DNA of 64,000 nt. Origin: Streptomyces taklimakanensis (GTDB lineage Bacteria; Actinomycetota; Actinomycetes; Streptomycetales; Streptomycetaceae). The position numbers and the translations under genes are program-made. The notes under the pieces are model-generated. The model was not told the origin of the DNA. It did not search any database and saw only the letters and a program-made list of their open reading frames with translations. This document shows positions 43,857-52,077 of the stretch, piece by piece; within the stretch, counting starts at the first letter, position 1; each line of letters opens with the position of its first letter. Location: assembly GCF_009709575.1 (NCBI RefSeq), contig NZ_WIXO01000001.1, positions 5,086,001 through 5,150,000 of the forward strand, given 5' to 3'.

Positions 43857-44513
43857 TCAGCCGCGGGTGATCCGGGCCACCAGGTCCAGCCAGCCCGCCT
43901 CCAGGCGCTTTGACGACATCCCGCGCTGCCGGGTGAGGTGGTGCACGAGCGCCACGTCCAGGTAGCCCGTGAGGGTCTGGGCGAGCAGTTCGGCGTCGCC
44001 GTCGGTGCCGGCCTCGCGCAACAGGGTGACGACGTGGGCGACCCGGAGGCGGCGGGGCGGAGCCAGGTGCCGTTCGCACGCTTCCGGCTCCGCCTCCAGC
44101 AGCAGTCCGCGGTGGGCGGCCAGGTGTTCGAGCGTGGCCAGGCCGAACGCCTTGAGGCGTTCGACGGGAGGCGCCCCGGGGCCCAGGGGCGGGGGGCCGG
44201 AGAGGAAGGACTCCTGGTAGAGCCGCTCGGAGTGGTCGAGCAGGGCCATCAGCAGGCCGTTGCGGTCCCCGAAGCGCCGGAAGACGGTGCCCTTGCCGAC
44301 CGATGCCGCGGTGGCGACCGCCTCCATCGTCAGCTGCTCCGGGCCGTGCTCGGCCACCAGCCGGGCGGCGGCCTCCAGCAGGCGGGTCCGGTTGCGGGCC
44401 GCGTCCGCGCGCATGGGGGGTGTCTGCCCGGCCAGGGGGAGCGTCGTCGTGGTCTCCCGGACCGTTGTCTGTTCCTGCCCGTCGTCGAGCGATGCGATGG
44501 ACGTCACGCCCAC
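43857..44513 (-). CDS. TetR-family repressor
   Basis: The 218-residue regulator has a TetR helix-turn-helix at about 36-85 (RTRLLEAAARLVAEHG, then VGKGTVFRRFGDRNGLL) and a variable ligand-binding domain. It is transcribed away from an NADPH-dependent FMN reductase gene, and two matching palindromes lie in the 114-bp gap between them. I infer that it represses itself and the reductase and responds to an electrophilic or quinone-like ligand. The GTG 44513 start lacks a strong ribosome site; an ATG 33 codons downstream is the alternative. Confidence 0.87.
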   Translation of the reverse strand: MGVTSIASLDDGQEQTTVRETTTTLPLAGQTPPMRADAARNRTRLLEAAARLVAEHGPEQLTMEAVATAASVGKGTVFRRFGDRNGLLMALLDHSERLYQESFLSGPPPLGPGAPPVERLKAFGLATLEHLAAHRGLLLEAEPEACERHLAPPRRLRVAHVVTLLREAGTDGDAELLAQTLTGYLDVALVHHLTRQRGMSSKRLEAGWLDLVARITRG

Positions 44514-44538
44514 CAGGGTACTTGCGGGAGGAAGAAAA

Positions 44539-44587
44539 TGGACCGTGGTCCGGTTGGCGTGTTAGAAAGTTTTCGGACCACGGTCCG
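44539..44587. promoter_or_regulatory. Two TetR-type operators
   Basis: GGACCGTGGTCC (44540-44551) and its reverse complement GGACCACGGTCC (44575-44586) are near-palindromes whose centres are 35 bp apart in the divergent promoter region. They are strong candidates for binding by the adjacent TetR repressor. Confidence 0.75.
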
Positions 44588-44627
44588 TTTGTCTGTTCGG
44601 CACCCCCCCGATCCCCCTGGAGACGTC

Positions 44628-45188
44628 ATGTCCGTCCGCATTCTCGGTCTCGTCGGCAGCCTCCGCTCCGGCTCCCACAACCGTCAGCTCGCCGAGGCCG
44701 CCGTCAAGCACGCCCCCGAGGGGGTCGATGTGGCCCTGTACGACGGGCTGGCCGACGTCCCCTTCTACAACGAGGACATCGACGTCGAGGGCCTGGTGCC
44801 GGAGGCCGCCCGGCGGCTGCGCGAGGCCGCGGCCGCCGCCGACGCGTTCCTGCTGTTCTCGCCCGAGTACAACGGCACCATTCCGGCCGTGCTGAAGAAC
44901 GCGATCGACTGGCTCTCCCGTCCCTACGGCGCCGGCGCCCTGGTGGGCAAGCCGGTGGCCGTGGTCGGCACCGCCCTGGGCCAGTACGGCGGCGTGTGGG
45001 CGCAGGACGAGACCCGTAAGGCCGTGGGCATCGCGGGCGGCACCGTCCTGGAGGACGTCAAGCTGTCCATCCCGAACTCCGCCGGGCGCTTCGCCGAGGT
45101 CCACCCGGCCGACGACGCCGAGGTGGGCGACCTGCTCGTCGGGGTCCTGGACAAGGTCGCGGCCGCCGCCGCGCCGTCCGCCGTCTGA
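44628..45188 (+). CDS. NADPH-dependent FMN reductase
   Basis: This is a flavodoxin-fold oxidoreductase of 186 residues. The FMN phosphate loop is GLVGSLRSGSHNRQL. LFSPEYNGTIPAVLKNAIDW is the family hallmark that binds the flavin ring and dimer partner, and GTALGQYGGVWAQ follows. It reduces FMN, quinones or similar electrophiles with NADPH. ATG 44628 follows GGAG. It is regulated by the divergent TetR gene through the two operators. A strong hairpin follows the stop. Confidence 0.92.
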   Translation: MSVRILGLVGSLRSGSHNRQLAEAAVKHAPEGVDVALYDGLADVPFYNEDIDVEGLVPEAARRLREAAAAADAFLLFSPEYNGTIPAVLKNAIDWLSRPYGAGALVGKPVAVVGTALGQYGGVWAQDETRKAVGIAGGTVLEDVKLSIPNSAGRFAEVHPADDAEVGDLLVGVLDKVAAAAAPSAV

Positions 45189-45204
45189 TCCCCACCCCGC
45201 GTGA

Positions 45205-45241
45205 CGGCGGGGCGCCCCCGTGTTCCGGAGGCGCCCCGCCG
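45205..45241. terminator. Bidirectional terminator
   Basis: A perfect 12-bp stem (45205-45216 with 45230-45241) and a 13-nt loop lie between the convergent FMN reductase gene and the small barrel-protein gene. Confidence 0.75.
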
Positions 45242-45249
45242 CGGTGTTC

Positions 45250-45546
45250 CTACCCGGTCACCTCCTCGACGACGTCGAGGTTCACGAATCGCGGTCCGCT
45301 GCTGCACAGACCGCTGATCCGCTCGGAGACGCGCCGCGTCTCCGGCAGGTCGTTGTTCCTCATCGCCTCCTCGTAGGAGGGGAACTCGACGATGTCCACG
45401 TAGTGCGTCGGGTTCTCGCGGTCCTGCCCGTGCACCTCGCGGGTGACGGTCCGCTTGCCCTCGGTCAGTCGCAGCCACTCCTCCCAGAGGGCCGACATCT
45501 CCGCGTCGTGTGTCGTCTCGTAGTCGATGAGCTGCACGAACGTCAT
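45250..45546 (-). CDS. Small dimeric alpha/beta-barrel-like protein
   Basis: The 98-residue protein resembles a common streptomycete family of ferredoxin-fold (ABM/EthD-like) small proteins. It has MTFVQLIDYETT, GKRTVTREVHGQDRENPTH, YVDIVEFPSYEEAMRNN and LPETRRVSERI. The closing strand FVNLDVVEE fits the barrel. The function of these proteins is not established. ATG 45546 follows GGAAGGAG at 7 nt. The start overlaps by ATGA the stop of a possible small upstream reading frame. Confidence 0.75.
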   Translation of the reverse strand: MTFVQLIDYETTHDAEMSALWEEWLRLTEGKRTVTREVHGQDRENPTHYVDIVEFPSYEEAMRNNDLPETRRVSERISGLCSSGPRFVNLDVVEEVTG

Positions 45547-45785
45547 GAAGGTGCTCCTTCCGCCGTGTCCGGCCGGCCTGCGTCCCGTCTCCTCCACCGC
45601 GGGACCGTCGTGGCGGGTGCGGCAACCGTCCGTTCCGGCGGGCGGCCCACCGGCTCGGGCCGGCGCCGGCCGGGCCCGAACGTGACCGGGGCGCGGGGTC
45701 CGGCCCGGTGAGGTGGAGAGGGCTCCGAGGCGATCGGGAGGGAAGGCGTCGCCCGCCCGACCTGCCCGTGGGCCGACCTCCCCAT
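45543..45785 (-). CDS. Possible small Arg/Pro-rich reading frame
   Basis: This is an 80-codon frame with AAAAGGAG upstream of its ATG. Its stop overlaps the start of the barrel-protein gene by ATGA, the usual arrangement of coupled actinomycete genes. Third positions are mostly G or C. The product is Pro- and Arg-rich, with no domain I recognise, and such composition is also typical of spurious frames in high-GC DNA. The rest of the gap between 45785 and 45944 holds nothing else that I can identify. Confidence 0.3.
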   Translation of the reverse strand: MGRSAHGQVGRATPSLPIASEPSPPHRAGPRAPVTFGPGRRRPEPVGRPPERTVAAPATTVPRWRRRDAGRPDTAEGAPS

Positions 45786-45944
45786 GGCGCCATCTCCTTT
45801 TCACGCCATATGTCCATGATGCGCGCGTGTCGCTCGGCGGAGAAGCCCGCCGGCGAGGGGGAATTCCCGGCGAGGGGGGAGGACGGGGCGCGGCCACCGC
45901 CGAACCGTCCGACGCTCCGCCCCGGCGGCCGTGGCGCCGCCCCC

Positions 45945-46361
45945 TCACCAGGGCAGGAAGGCGTGGATCTCCTTGCCGTCCGGCAGGGGTCGGACCTGGA
46001 ATCGCTCGGCGACGCGTTCGACGATGGACCAGCCGAAGCCCCCCGTGCCGCTGTTCAGATCGGCCCGGCGCGGCCGGGGCGCGTCGGTGCTGGTGTCGCG
46101 GACGGTGACCTGGATCAGGCCGGAGACGAACGTCAGACACAGCGTGAGCGGGCCCGGGGCGTGCCGTACGGCGTTGGTGACCAGTTCGGAGACCACCAGC
46201 AGCACATCGTCGCGGGAGCGCTCGCGGGCGGGGGGCGTGGAGCGGGCCAGGGACGTCAGGAAGGCGCCGGCGGCGTCCCGCGCCCGAGCGATGGTGCCGG
46301 GGTGTCCGTCGAAGTCGGCCCGTAGGTGAGGGGCGCCCAACCCCTCGCTCAACAATTCCAT
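45945..46361 (-). CDS. Anti-sigma-type ATP-binding protein (HATPase_c_2)
   Basis: This is a 138-residue serine kinase-like protein of the RsbW/SpoIIAB family. The N box reads LLVVSELVTNAVRHAPG and the G box SGTGGFGWSIVERVAERF. Streptomycetes carry many such proteins, which bind sigma factors or phosphorylate STAS antagonists. ATG 46361 is chosen where conserved sequence begins. The next two genes upstream on the same strand encode STAS proteins, its probable partners. Confidence 0.87.
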   Translation of the reverse strand: MELLSEGLGAPHLRADFDGHPGTIARARDAAGAFLTSLARSTPPARERSRDDVLLVVSELVTNAVRHAPGPLTLCLTFVSGLIQVTVRDTSTDAPRPRRADLNSGTGGFGWSIVERVAERFQVRPLPDGKEIHAFLPW

Positions 46362-46461
46362 CGCCGGCCCCCAGTCAACACAGCGGTGCTCGTCATACGT
46401 CTTCCCGCCGGTGTGACCACCATACGCCGACGCACCGACACCGCCGTGACGTCCCGGCCGG

Positions 46462-46776
46462 TCAACGGCGGATGGCGAAGAACCCGGCCAGCCCCACCAC
46501 GTCCAGCAGTCGGGCGGGCTGTTCGGGGACACCGGTCAGGACGAGGCGGATGCCGCGGTCCCGGCAGTGGCGATCCAGGGAGACGAGGGCGTGCAGTCCG
46601 GCGGAGTCCATGAAGGACACCCGTGACAGATCCACGGACAGTCCCCGCAGCGGTCGCCGCTCCAACTCCCTCAGGGCATCGGTCAGGGAGTGTGCGCTGT
46701 CGTGGTCGACGTCGCCGTGGGGACGGAGGACGACGGTGTCGTGTCTGCGGACGACGGCTACGGACAGGGAGTGCAC
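46462..46776 (-). CDS. STAS anti-sigma factor antagonist
   Basis: This is a 104-residue STAS-domain protein. LSVDLSRVSFMDSAGLHALV carries the conserved DSAG loop, whose Ser is the target of the partner kinase in RsbV/SpoIIAA proteins. It lies 100 bp upstream of the ATP-binding protein gene on the same strand and so probably forms a partner-switching pair with it. Confidence 0.87.
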   Translation of the reverse strand: MHSLSVAVVRRHDTVVLRPHGDVDHDSAHSLTDALRELERRPLRGLSVDLSRVSFMDSAGLHALVSLDRHCRDRGIRLVLTGVPEQPARLLDVVGLAGFFAIRR

Positions 46777-46990
46777 GGGGCTCTCGCCCCCCTTCCGGGG
46801 TGGATCGGCTCGCGCCGACCGGTGGTGCCCCGTGCCGGCGGGCAGGGGCGACGGGCGGCGCGGGCGAGAAGGGCGCGTCCCGGCCGGTCGGCGGGGCGGC
46901 TCCCACCACCGTCACACATCCGGGCCCACGGCGCCACCACTTCGCTCCCGGTTCCCCTTTCGGGGGAGCGTGTGGACGGGTGGTCGGCCG

Positions 46991-47377
46991 TCAGCGGGGG
47001 TCGCCGGCCGGGCCCTCGTCCCGGGCCGGCGCGGGGTGGTCGGTCAGGCAGTCCTCGGCGGTGGTGATGGACAGCACCTGGTCCAGGCCGGTCATCCGGA
47101 TCAGCCGCATCAGTCGCTCGGGGACGGAGCACAGGACGAGCGACCCACCGATCGCCTGTGCCCGGTTCCAGAGGCCGATCAGGACGCTCAGGCCGGAGGA
47201 GTCGCAGAAGGACACCCCCGACAGGTCCAGCACCAGGTGGGGGCGGTCGCCCTCGATCAGGGCCAGGGCGTCCGAGCGCAGCCGGGGGGAGGTGTGGTAG
47301 TCGAGTTCACCGGCCACGGCCACCAGGGTGGCGGGGCCGTGGGTCCGTTCGACGGTGATCCGTAGGTCGTCGGTCAC
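46991..47377 (-). CDS. STAS anti-sigma factor antagonist
   Basis: The second STAS protein (128 residues) has LVLDLSGVSFCDSSGLSVLIG with the phosphorylatable Ser, and a disordered acidic tail after about residue 112. It is in the same direction as the other STAS gene, separated by 213 bp. It may be an alternative partner for the same anti-sigma kinase. The sigma factor itself is not in the window. Confidence 0.87.
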   Translation of the reverse strand: MTDDLRITVERTHGPATLVAVAGELDYHTSPRLRSDALALIEGDRPHLVLDLSGVSFCDSSGLSVLIGLWNRAQAIGGSLVLCSVPERLMRLIRMTGLDQVLSITTAEDCLTDHPAPARDEGPAGDPR

Positions 47378-47739
47378 GGTGCCGGTACCTCCGGGTGGCG
47401 GCGGGTCGGGCGTCGCGGTGGCCGGAGGGGGCGGGGGAGCCCGGCTTCCGGGAGTCGGGCGTCGGATCGACCTCCGGCGGTGCGTCCCCTGGTCGTCGTG
47501 AACGCTGTGACCTGCTGTGGCATTCGGGCTCCCACTCTCCCTGCGCGGCGTGCCGTGGCGAACGCCGGTGTCCCGCAGTCAGGACGGCTGCCCGGGAAGG
47601 CCGTGGGGGAAACGGGAACGGCTCGTGTGATCGGCCGTGCGGCTCGGCGTCTCCGGGGGAGGGTCGGAACGACCGGTCGATGACGCGGCCCGTCTTGTCA
47701 TGTCCCCGAGATGCGCCTAGAGTCCGCCGCGCAGTGGAA
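47378..47739. other. Divergent intergenic region upstream of STAS and GH12 genes
   Basis: This stretch separates the STAS gene from the CebR box. I see no convincing gene or conserved RNA in it. It should hold the promoter of the STAS gene and the upstream part of the cellulase promoter. Confidence 0.4.
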
Positions 47740-47753
47740 TGGGAGCGCTCCCA
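47740..47753. promoter_or_regulatory. CebR-type operator before GH12 cellulase
   Basis: A perfect TGGGAGCGCTCCCA palindrome lies 36 bp before the GH12 start. It is identical to the one at 16039 before the GH9 gene, so both cellulases should be derepressed together by cello-oligosaccharides. Confidence 0.93.
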
Positions 47754-47789
47754 GCCCTTCCTCGCCCCGCTTCTGTCGAAAGGGACACC

Positions 47790-48956
47790 ATGACGATCCC
47801 CTCACGGGCCCTACCCCGGTTGCGCGCCGTCCTCGCGATCCTGCTCCTGGTCGCGGGCGCGCTGACGGCGCTGGCGACGACGGCTCCGTCGGCCGTCGCC
47901 GACGAGCAGATCTGCGACCAGTACGGGACCACCACCATCCAGGGTCGGTACGTGGCGCAGAACAACCGCTGGGGCACCAGCGCCACCCAGTGCATCAACG
48001 TGACCGGCACCGGGTTCCGGGTCACCCGGGCCGACGGCTCCGTCCCCACCAACGGGGCGCCCAAGTCGTACCCCTCGGTCTACTACGGCTGCCACTACAC
48101 CAACTGCTCGCCGGGCACCAACCTGCCGATGCGGATCGACTCGATCGCCGACGCGCCCAGCAGCATCTCCTACGGCTACGTGAACGACGCCGTCTACAAC
48201 GCCTCGTACGACATCTGGCTGGACCCGCAGCCCAAGCGCGACGGGGTCAACCGCACCGAGATCATGATCTGGCTGAACCGGGTGGGCCCGATCCAGCCCA
48301 TCGGCTCGCGGGTCGGTACCGCCAACGTCGGCGGCCGCACCTGGGAGGTGTGGACCGGCGGCAACGGCACCAACGACGTCATCTCCTTCATCGCCCCCTC
48401 GGCGATCGGGAGCATGAGCTTCGACGTCATGGACTTCGTCGACGAGACGGTCGCCCGCGGCATGGCGCAGCGCTCCTGGTACCTGACCAGCATCCAGGCC
48501 GGTTTCGAGCCCTGGCAGAACGGCGCCGGCCTGGCCGTGAACTCCTTCTCCGCCGCCGTCAACACCGGTGGCGGTGACGGCGGCGGTGACGGTGGCGGTG
48601 ACGACGGCGAGGAGCCGCCCTCCGGCGGGGAGCCCGGGAGCTGCGAGGTCACCTACACCACCAACTCCTGGCCGGGCGGCTTCACCGCCGACGCCACCAT
48701 CCGCAACACCGGCTCCACCGCGGTCGACGGCTGGGAGCTGACCTTCGCGCTGCCCGCCGGGCAGTCGGTCACCAACGCCTGGAACGCGACGGTCACCTCC
48801 TCCGGAGGGACGGTGACGGCCCGTCCGACGGACCACAACGCCCACATCGCCCCGGGCGGCACCCGGTCCTTCGGCTTCCAGGGCACCTACCCGGGCGGCA
48901 CCTTCGAGGAGCCGACCCGGTTCGCGCTCAACGGCACCGACTGTGCGGTGAGGTGA
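47790..48956 (+). CDS. Secreted GH12 endoglucanase with CBM2
   Basis: This is a 388-residue secreted cellulase. It has a Sec signal peptide (about 1-37) and a GH12 jelly-roll catalytic domain (about 40-260). Glu157 in TEIMIWLNRVG is the nucleophile and Glu240 in AGFEPWQNG the acid/base; their spacing of 83 residues matches known streptomycete GH12 enzymes. A Gly/Asp/Glu linker and a C-terminal CBM2 (about 286-388, with flanking Cys residues) follow. ATG 47790 follows GAAAGGG. The CebR box just upstream indicates cellobiose-type induction. Two hairpins follow the gene. Confidence 0.95.
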   Translation: MTIPSRALPRLRAVLAILLLVAGALTALATTAPSAVADEQICDQYGTTTIQGRYVAQNNRWGTSATQCINVTGTGFRVTRADGSVPTNGAPKSYPSVYYGCHYTNCSPGTNLPMRIDSIADAPSSISYGYVNDAVYNASYDIWLDPQPKRDGVNRTEIMIWLNRVGPIQPIGSRVGTANVGGRTWEVWTGGNGTNDVISFIAPSAIGSMSFDVMDFVDETVARGMAQRSWYLTSIQAGFEPWQNGAGLAVNSFSAAVNTGGGDGGGDGGGDDGEEPPSGGEPGSCEVTYTTNSWPGGFTADATIRNTGSTAVDGWELTFALPAGQSVTNAWNATVTSSGGTVTARPTDHNAHIAPGGTRSFGFQGTYPGGTFEEPTRFALNGTDCAVR

Positions 48957-48962
48957 CACGCC

Positions 48963-48994
48963 CCGGGGCCCGGCGCGAGAGCCCCGGGCCCCGG
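48963..48994 (+). terminator. Terminator after GH12 gene
   Basis: Perfect 11-bp arms (48963-48973 and 48984-48994) flank a 10-nt loop that starts 6 nt after the stop codon. Confidence 0.65.
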
Positions 48995-49038
48995 CCGCTC
49001 GGACGCCCCCACGATGCGGCGGAGACGTCGTACGGGGG

Positions 49039-49077
49039 CGGCGGGGCCCGGACGCTCGACGTGTCCGGGCCCCGCCG
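49039..49077. terminator. Second terminator, shared with the convergent amidase gene
   Basis: A perfect 15-bp stem (49039-49053 with 49063-49077) and a 9-nt loop lie between the GH12 and amidase genes. It probably works in both directions. Confidence 0.7.
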
Positions 49078-49150
49078 CCGTGTGCCGTGTCCGCCGCCCG
49101 TCCGCCCGTCCGCCCGTCCGTCCGGGCCGCCGGGCGGGCGGCGGGTCGTC

Positions 49151-49825
49151 CTATCCCGACTGCGCCGCCACCTCGTCGCGCAGGCGTGGCAGCATGGCGT
49201 GGATCGACCCCGGGCACAGGGTGTCGCCGAAGTCCTTGTGGCCGTATATCCGCGAGGGCGGGACGCCGTAGCGCTCGCACACGTACGCGCACAGCACCAC
49301 CAACACCTCCCACTGGGCCGGTGGCGGTACGGCGCCGGTGTGGTAGGAGCCCTCGCAGGCGATGCCGATCGCCTGGTCGTTCTGTCCGGCGGTGTGGGCG
49401 CCGAGCACGAGCCCGTTCCCGCCGAGGAGGGTCCGCAGACTGCCGTGCCGGCCCTCGGTGATCCAGCCGCCCCGGCTGACGAGGAAGTGGTAGCCGGTGT
49501 CGATCCAGCCGTTGTCGTCCATGTGCAGGTCCTGGACCCAGTGGGCGTGCGCGTGGGCCCGGGCGCGGGAGAAGTCGGAGGTGTTGCCGCTCACCGTGTG
49601 GTGGACGACGAGCCGGCTCGGCCGGCGGTTCAGGACGGTCACGTTCCCGGCGGGCGCCCGCGCGCCCCACACCCCGGTCCCGTCGATGTCGGGTTCGACG
49701 GTCCCGGCGGCACCGGACGTGGCGGCCCGCGCGGTGCCGGGCAGGGTGGCGGCGGCCGTGGCGGCGGCGAGACCGGCCGCCCCGGCGAGCAGCAGGCGGC
49801 GACGGAGGGGGGTTCGATCGGTCAC
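49151..49825 (-). CDS. Secreted PGRP-type N-acetylmuramoyl-L-alanine amidase
   Basis: This 224-residue amidase of the T7-lysozyme/PGRP fold cuts the bond between muramic acid and the stem peptide of peptidoglycan. The signal peptide (about 1-34) has consecutive Arg residues before its hydrophobic core and may be Tat-dependent. Zinc ligands His75 in VVHHTVSG, His196 and Cys204 in GHKDFGDTLCPG are all present, and Tyr112 region GYHFLV is conserved. GTG 49825 follows GAGGAG. A muramidase gene lies directly upstream on the same strand. Confidence 0.92.
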   Translation of the reverse strand: MTDRTPLRRRLLLAGAAGLAAATAAATLPGTARAATSGAAGTVEPDIDGTGVWGARAPAGNVTVLNRRPSRLVVHHTVSGNTSDFSRARAHAHAHWVQDLHMDDNGWIDTGYHFLVSRGGWITEGRHGSLRTLLGGNGLVLGAHTAGQNDQAIGIACEGSYHTGAVPPPAQWEVLVVLCAYVCERYGVPPSRIYGHKDFGDTLCPGSIHAMLPRLRDEVAAQSG

Positions 49826-49970
49826 GATCACTCCTCGGGGCCGTGCGGGGTGGGGGAGGGGGTGGGGCCGGCGCACGGCCGGCCCCACCGGGCGGCGTCC
49901 TACGGTGCCGTGCCCGTGCGGGAGGGAGACCCCGCCGGGACGCGGTGTCACGCCGTCACACCGTCACGTG

Positions 49971-50849
49971 TCACGGTGTGTTGTTGGCCAGGGCGAGCAG
50001 CCGGTCCCTGGAGCCGTTGAACTTGTTGCGGTCGACGTTCCCGGAGACACCGCCGACCGAGCCGGTGCTGGTGTACTGCCACACCGTCCAGGTGGGGAAG
50101 CCGTTCGGGATGGTCGGGGTCTCGCTGGAGGTCCAGTGCGCCACCCACAGCGGGCTCTTGCTGTACATGCCGGTCCAGTTGCCGGTGCAGGTGTTCCACC
50201 AGCTCGCGGTCGTGTAGATGACCACGTCACGTCCGGTGCGCGCCTTGTAGGTGGTGTAGAAGTCGTTGATCCAGCTGCGCATCTGGGTGGTGGACAGGCC
50301 GTAGCACATCGCGCCGTAGGGGTTGTGCTCGATGTCCAGGACCCCGGGCAGGGTCAGGTTGTCCCGGGACCAGGCGCCGCCGTTGGAGGCGAAGAAGTTC
50401 GCCTGGACGGAGCCGCTGGAGACGTTGGGGAGCGCGAAGTGGTACGCGCCGCGGATGACGCCCGCGTTGTATGCGCCCACGTAGTTGGCGCCGAACCGCG
50501 GATCCTCGTAGGAAGTGCCCTCGGTGGCCTTGATCCAGGCGAACTGGATGCCCGAGTTCCGCACCGAGGACCAGTTGATGGAGCCCTGCCAGTGCGATAC
50601 GTCGATCCCCTGCACGCCGCTGGTGTGCGCCTGCGCGCCCAGCGAAGGGCCGTTCTCCGGCGCCGTGCCCTCGTGGACGCGTTGGCCCACGCCCATGTAC
50701 GCGGTGCCGGGCGTGAGGCGTTCCTTGGCCGGCGGGGGCGCCGCGGCGGCGGTGCCCGCCGTGGCGGCCGTCAGCGCCAGGACCGCGCCGAGCACTCCGG
50801 CCAGGACGGTCTTCGGGCGGCGGGGGGTCGAGGGTCTGTGCGAGAGCAT
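49971..50849 (-). CDS. Secreted GH25 muramidase (lysozyme M1-like)
   Basis: The 292-residue enzyme hydrolyses the beta-1,4 bond between MurNAc and GlcNAc. A signal peptide (about 1-37) and a spacer precede the GH25 barrel (about 80-290). Catalytic acids Asp83 in GIDVSHWQG and Asp172/Glu174 in LDIEHNPYG are present, with KATEGTSYEDPRF and WTVWQYTS as further family motifs. ATG 50849 follows GGAGGAG and excludes a 28-residue basic extension. With the amidase downstream it forms a cell-wall turnover pair. Confidence 0.93.
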   Translation of the reverse strand: MLSHRPSTPRRPKTVLAGVLGAVLALTAATAGTAAAAPPPAKERLTPGTAYMGVGQRVHEGTAPENGPSLGAQAHTSGVQGIDVSHWQGSINWSSVRNSGIQFAWIKATEGTSYEDPRFGANYVGAYNAGVIRGAYHFALPNVSSGSVQANFFASNGGAWSRDNLTLPGVLDIEHNPYGAMCYGLSTTQMRSWINDFYTTYKARTGRDVVIYTTASWWNTCTGNWTGMYSKSPLWVAHWTSSETPTIPNGFPTWTVWQYTSTGSVGGVSGNVDRNKFNGSRDRLLALANNTP

Positions 50850-51514
50850 GGCTCCTCCAGGCACTTCGTGAGGGACGGGGGGAGTGCTGGGTGGGTGAAC
50901 GTCCGAATGATGTTGTTGACGTGCACGCGTCATTAGTGACGCATGCGGTGGGCGGGATGTAAAGACCTGCCGGTCACTCCCCGTGGTCTGGACCTCCGGA
51001 GGCGTGGGTGAGCTGCGAGGACGAGGCCCACCCGGAGGGAACTTTCACCGCGGGAAACCGGAACCGTTCCGGCGTCGCCGGAGGGAACGGCCGCGCCCGG
51101 TGCTCCGCCCCGTGGATGCTCCGTTCGGGTGACTCTTCTCCTCCGCCCTCGGGCCCGGAAGGGAAGAGTTTTCGGACCCGTCCGGCCTGTGCCCCGCTAA
51201 ACGAAAATTTTTGCGGTGGTCGCTCGGATACAGCAGGAGTAGCTTTCCAGAGGTACCGGGAAGCGCCGGAAACCCCCACGGCGAGAGGCCGAAAGGAGGC
51301 GGAGGCTCCTCCGGACCGGTTCCGGACGGGTTCCGGACGGGGAGCGCCCGCACCGGAGCGCACCCGGGGAGGGGCGCCTCCCGGTACGGCGGGCGACCAC
51401 CCGTGAGACCGGTGGTTCCCCGAACCGCGCGACCCGCGCCCGTCTCCCGGCCGCCGCCCCGTTCGCTCCCGGACGGCGGGGACCGCGAGGCACCGGGCAC
51501 GGTGGAGGTGATCC
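50850..51514. other. Divergent intergenic region between muramidase and ectA
   Basis: This 665-bp stretch has no gene that I can support. The left part holds a near-perfect extended palindrome (centre at 50934/50935). The middle contains an unusually AT-rich patch (about 51200-51213) in otherwise GC-rich DNA, which could belong to the ect promoter. The long distance to ectA suggests a long leader or extra regulatory sites. I cannot name promoter boxes with confidence. Confidence 0.4.
50927..50942. promoter_or_regulatory. Palindromic site upstream of the muramidase gene
   Basis: GCGTCA (50927-50932) and TGACGC (50937-50942) flank TTAG. The pairing continues outward for three more base pairs after one mismatch. 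It lies 78 bp upstream of the muramidase start and may be a regulator-binding site. No regulator is identified. Confidence 0.35.
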
Positions 51515-52012
51515 ATGGCGACGCAGACGGAACCCCTGTTGGAGCCCCCCGGGATCGAGGACGGTGCCGCCGTGTGGCGGATCGCCCGCGACTCCCGGAC
51601 GCTCGACCTCAACTCCCCCTACAGCTACCTGCTGTTGTTCCGGGACTTCGCGGCCACCTCCGTGGTGGCGCGCGGCGGCGACGGCACTCCGATCGGCTTC
51701 ACCACCGGTTACCTGCGGCCCGACCGACCCGACACGGTGGTCGTCTGGCAGATCGCGGTGGAGGGGGACCACCGCGGGCGTGGACTGGCCGCCGCCATGC
51801 TGGACCACCTGGTCCGCCGCCTGCGCGCCCGGGGCGTCGGACACCTGGAGGCCACCGTCACCCCCGGGAACACCGCCTCCGACCGGCTGTTCACCCTCTT
51901 CGCCCGGCGGCACGGAGCCGCCCTGGAGCGGGAGGTCCTCTTCGACGGCGCGCTGTTCCCGGAGGAGGGCCACGAACCCGAGGTGCTGTACCGCGTCGGA
52001 CCGCTCCGCTGA
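51515..52012 (+). CDS. ectA: L-2,4-diaminobutyrate acetyltransferase
   Basis: This GNAT enzyme acetylates diaminobutyrate to N-gamma-acetyl-diaminobutyrate, the second step of ectoine synthesis. The 165-residue protein has LDLNSPYSYLLLFRDF (characteristic of EctA) and the acetyl-CoA loop DHRGRGLAAAML. ATG 51515 follows GGAGGTGAT, a very strong ribosome site. The next gene is ectB, 65 bp downstream. Ectoine is an osmoprotectant, so osmotic control is expected. Confidence 0.95.
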   Translation: MATQTEPLLEPPGIEDGAAVWRIARDSRTLDLNSPYSYLLLFRDFAATSVVARGGDGTPIGFTTGYLRPDRPDTVVVWQIAVEGDHRGRGLAAAMLDHLVRRLRARGVGHLEATVTPGNTASDRLFTLFARRHGAALEREVLFDGALFPEEGHEPEVLYRVGPLR

Positions 52013-52077
52013 CCTTCCCCGCCCGGCCCGCCGGCGGCCCGCCCGCCCGGCGTCCCCCACCCATCGAGGAGTGCACC

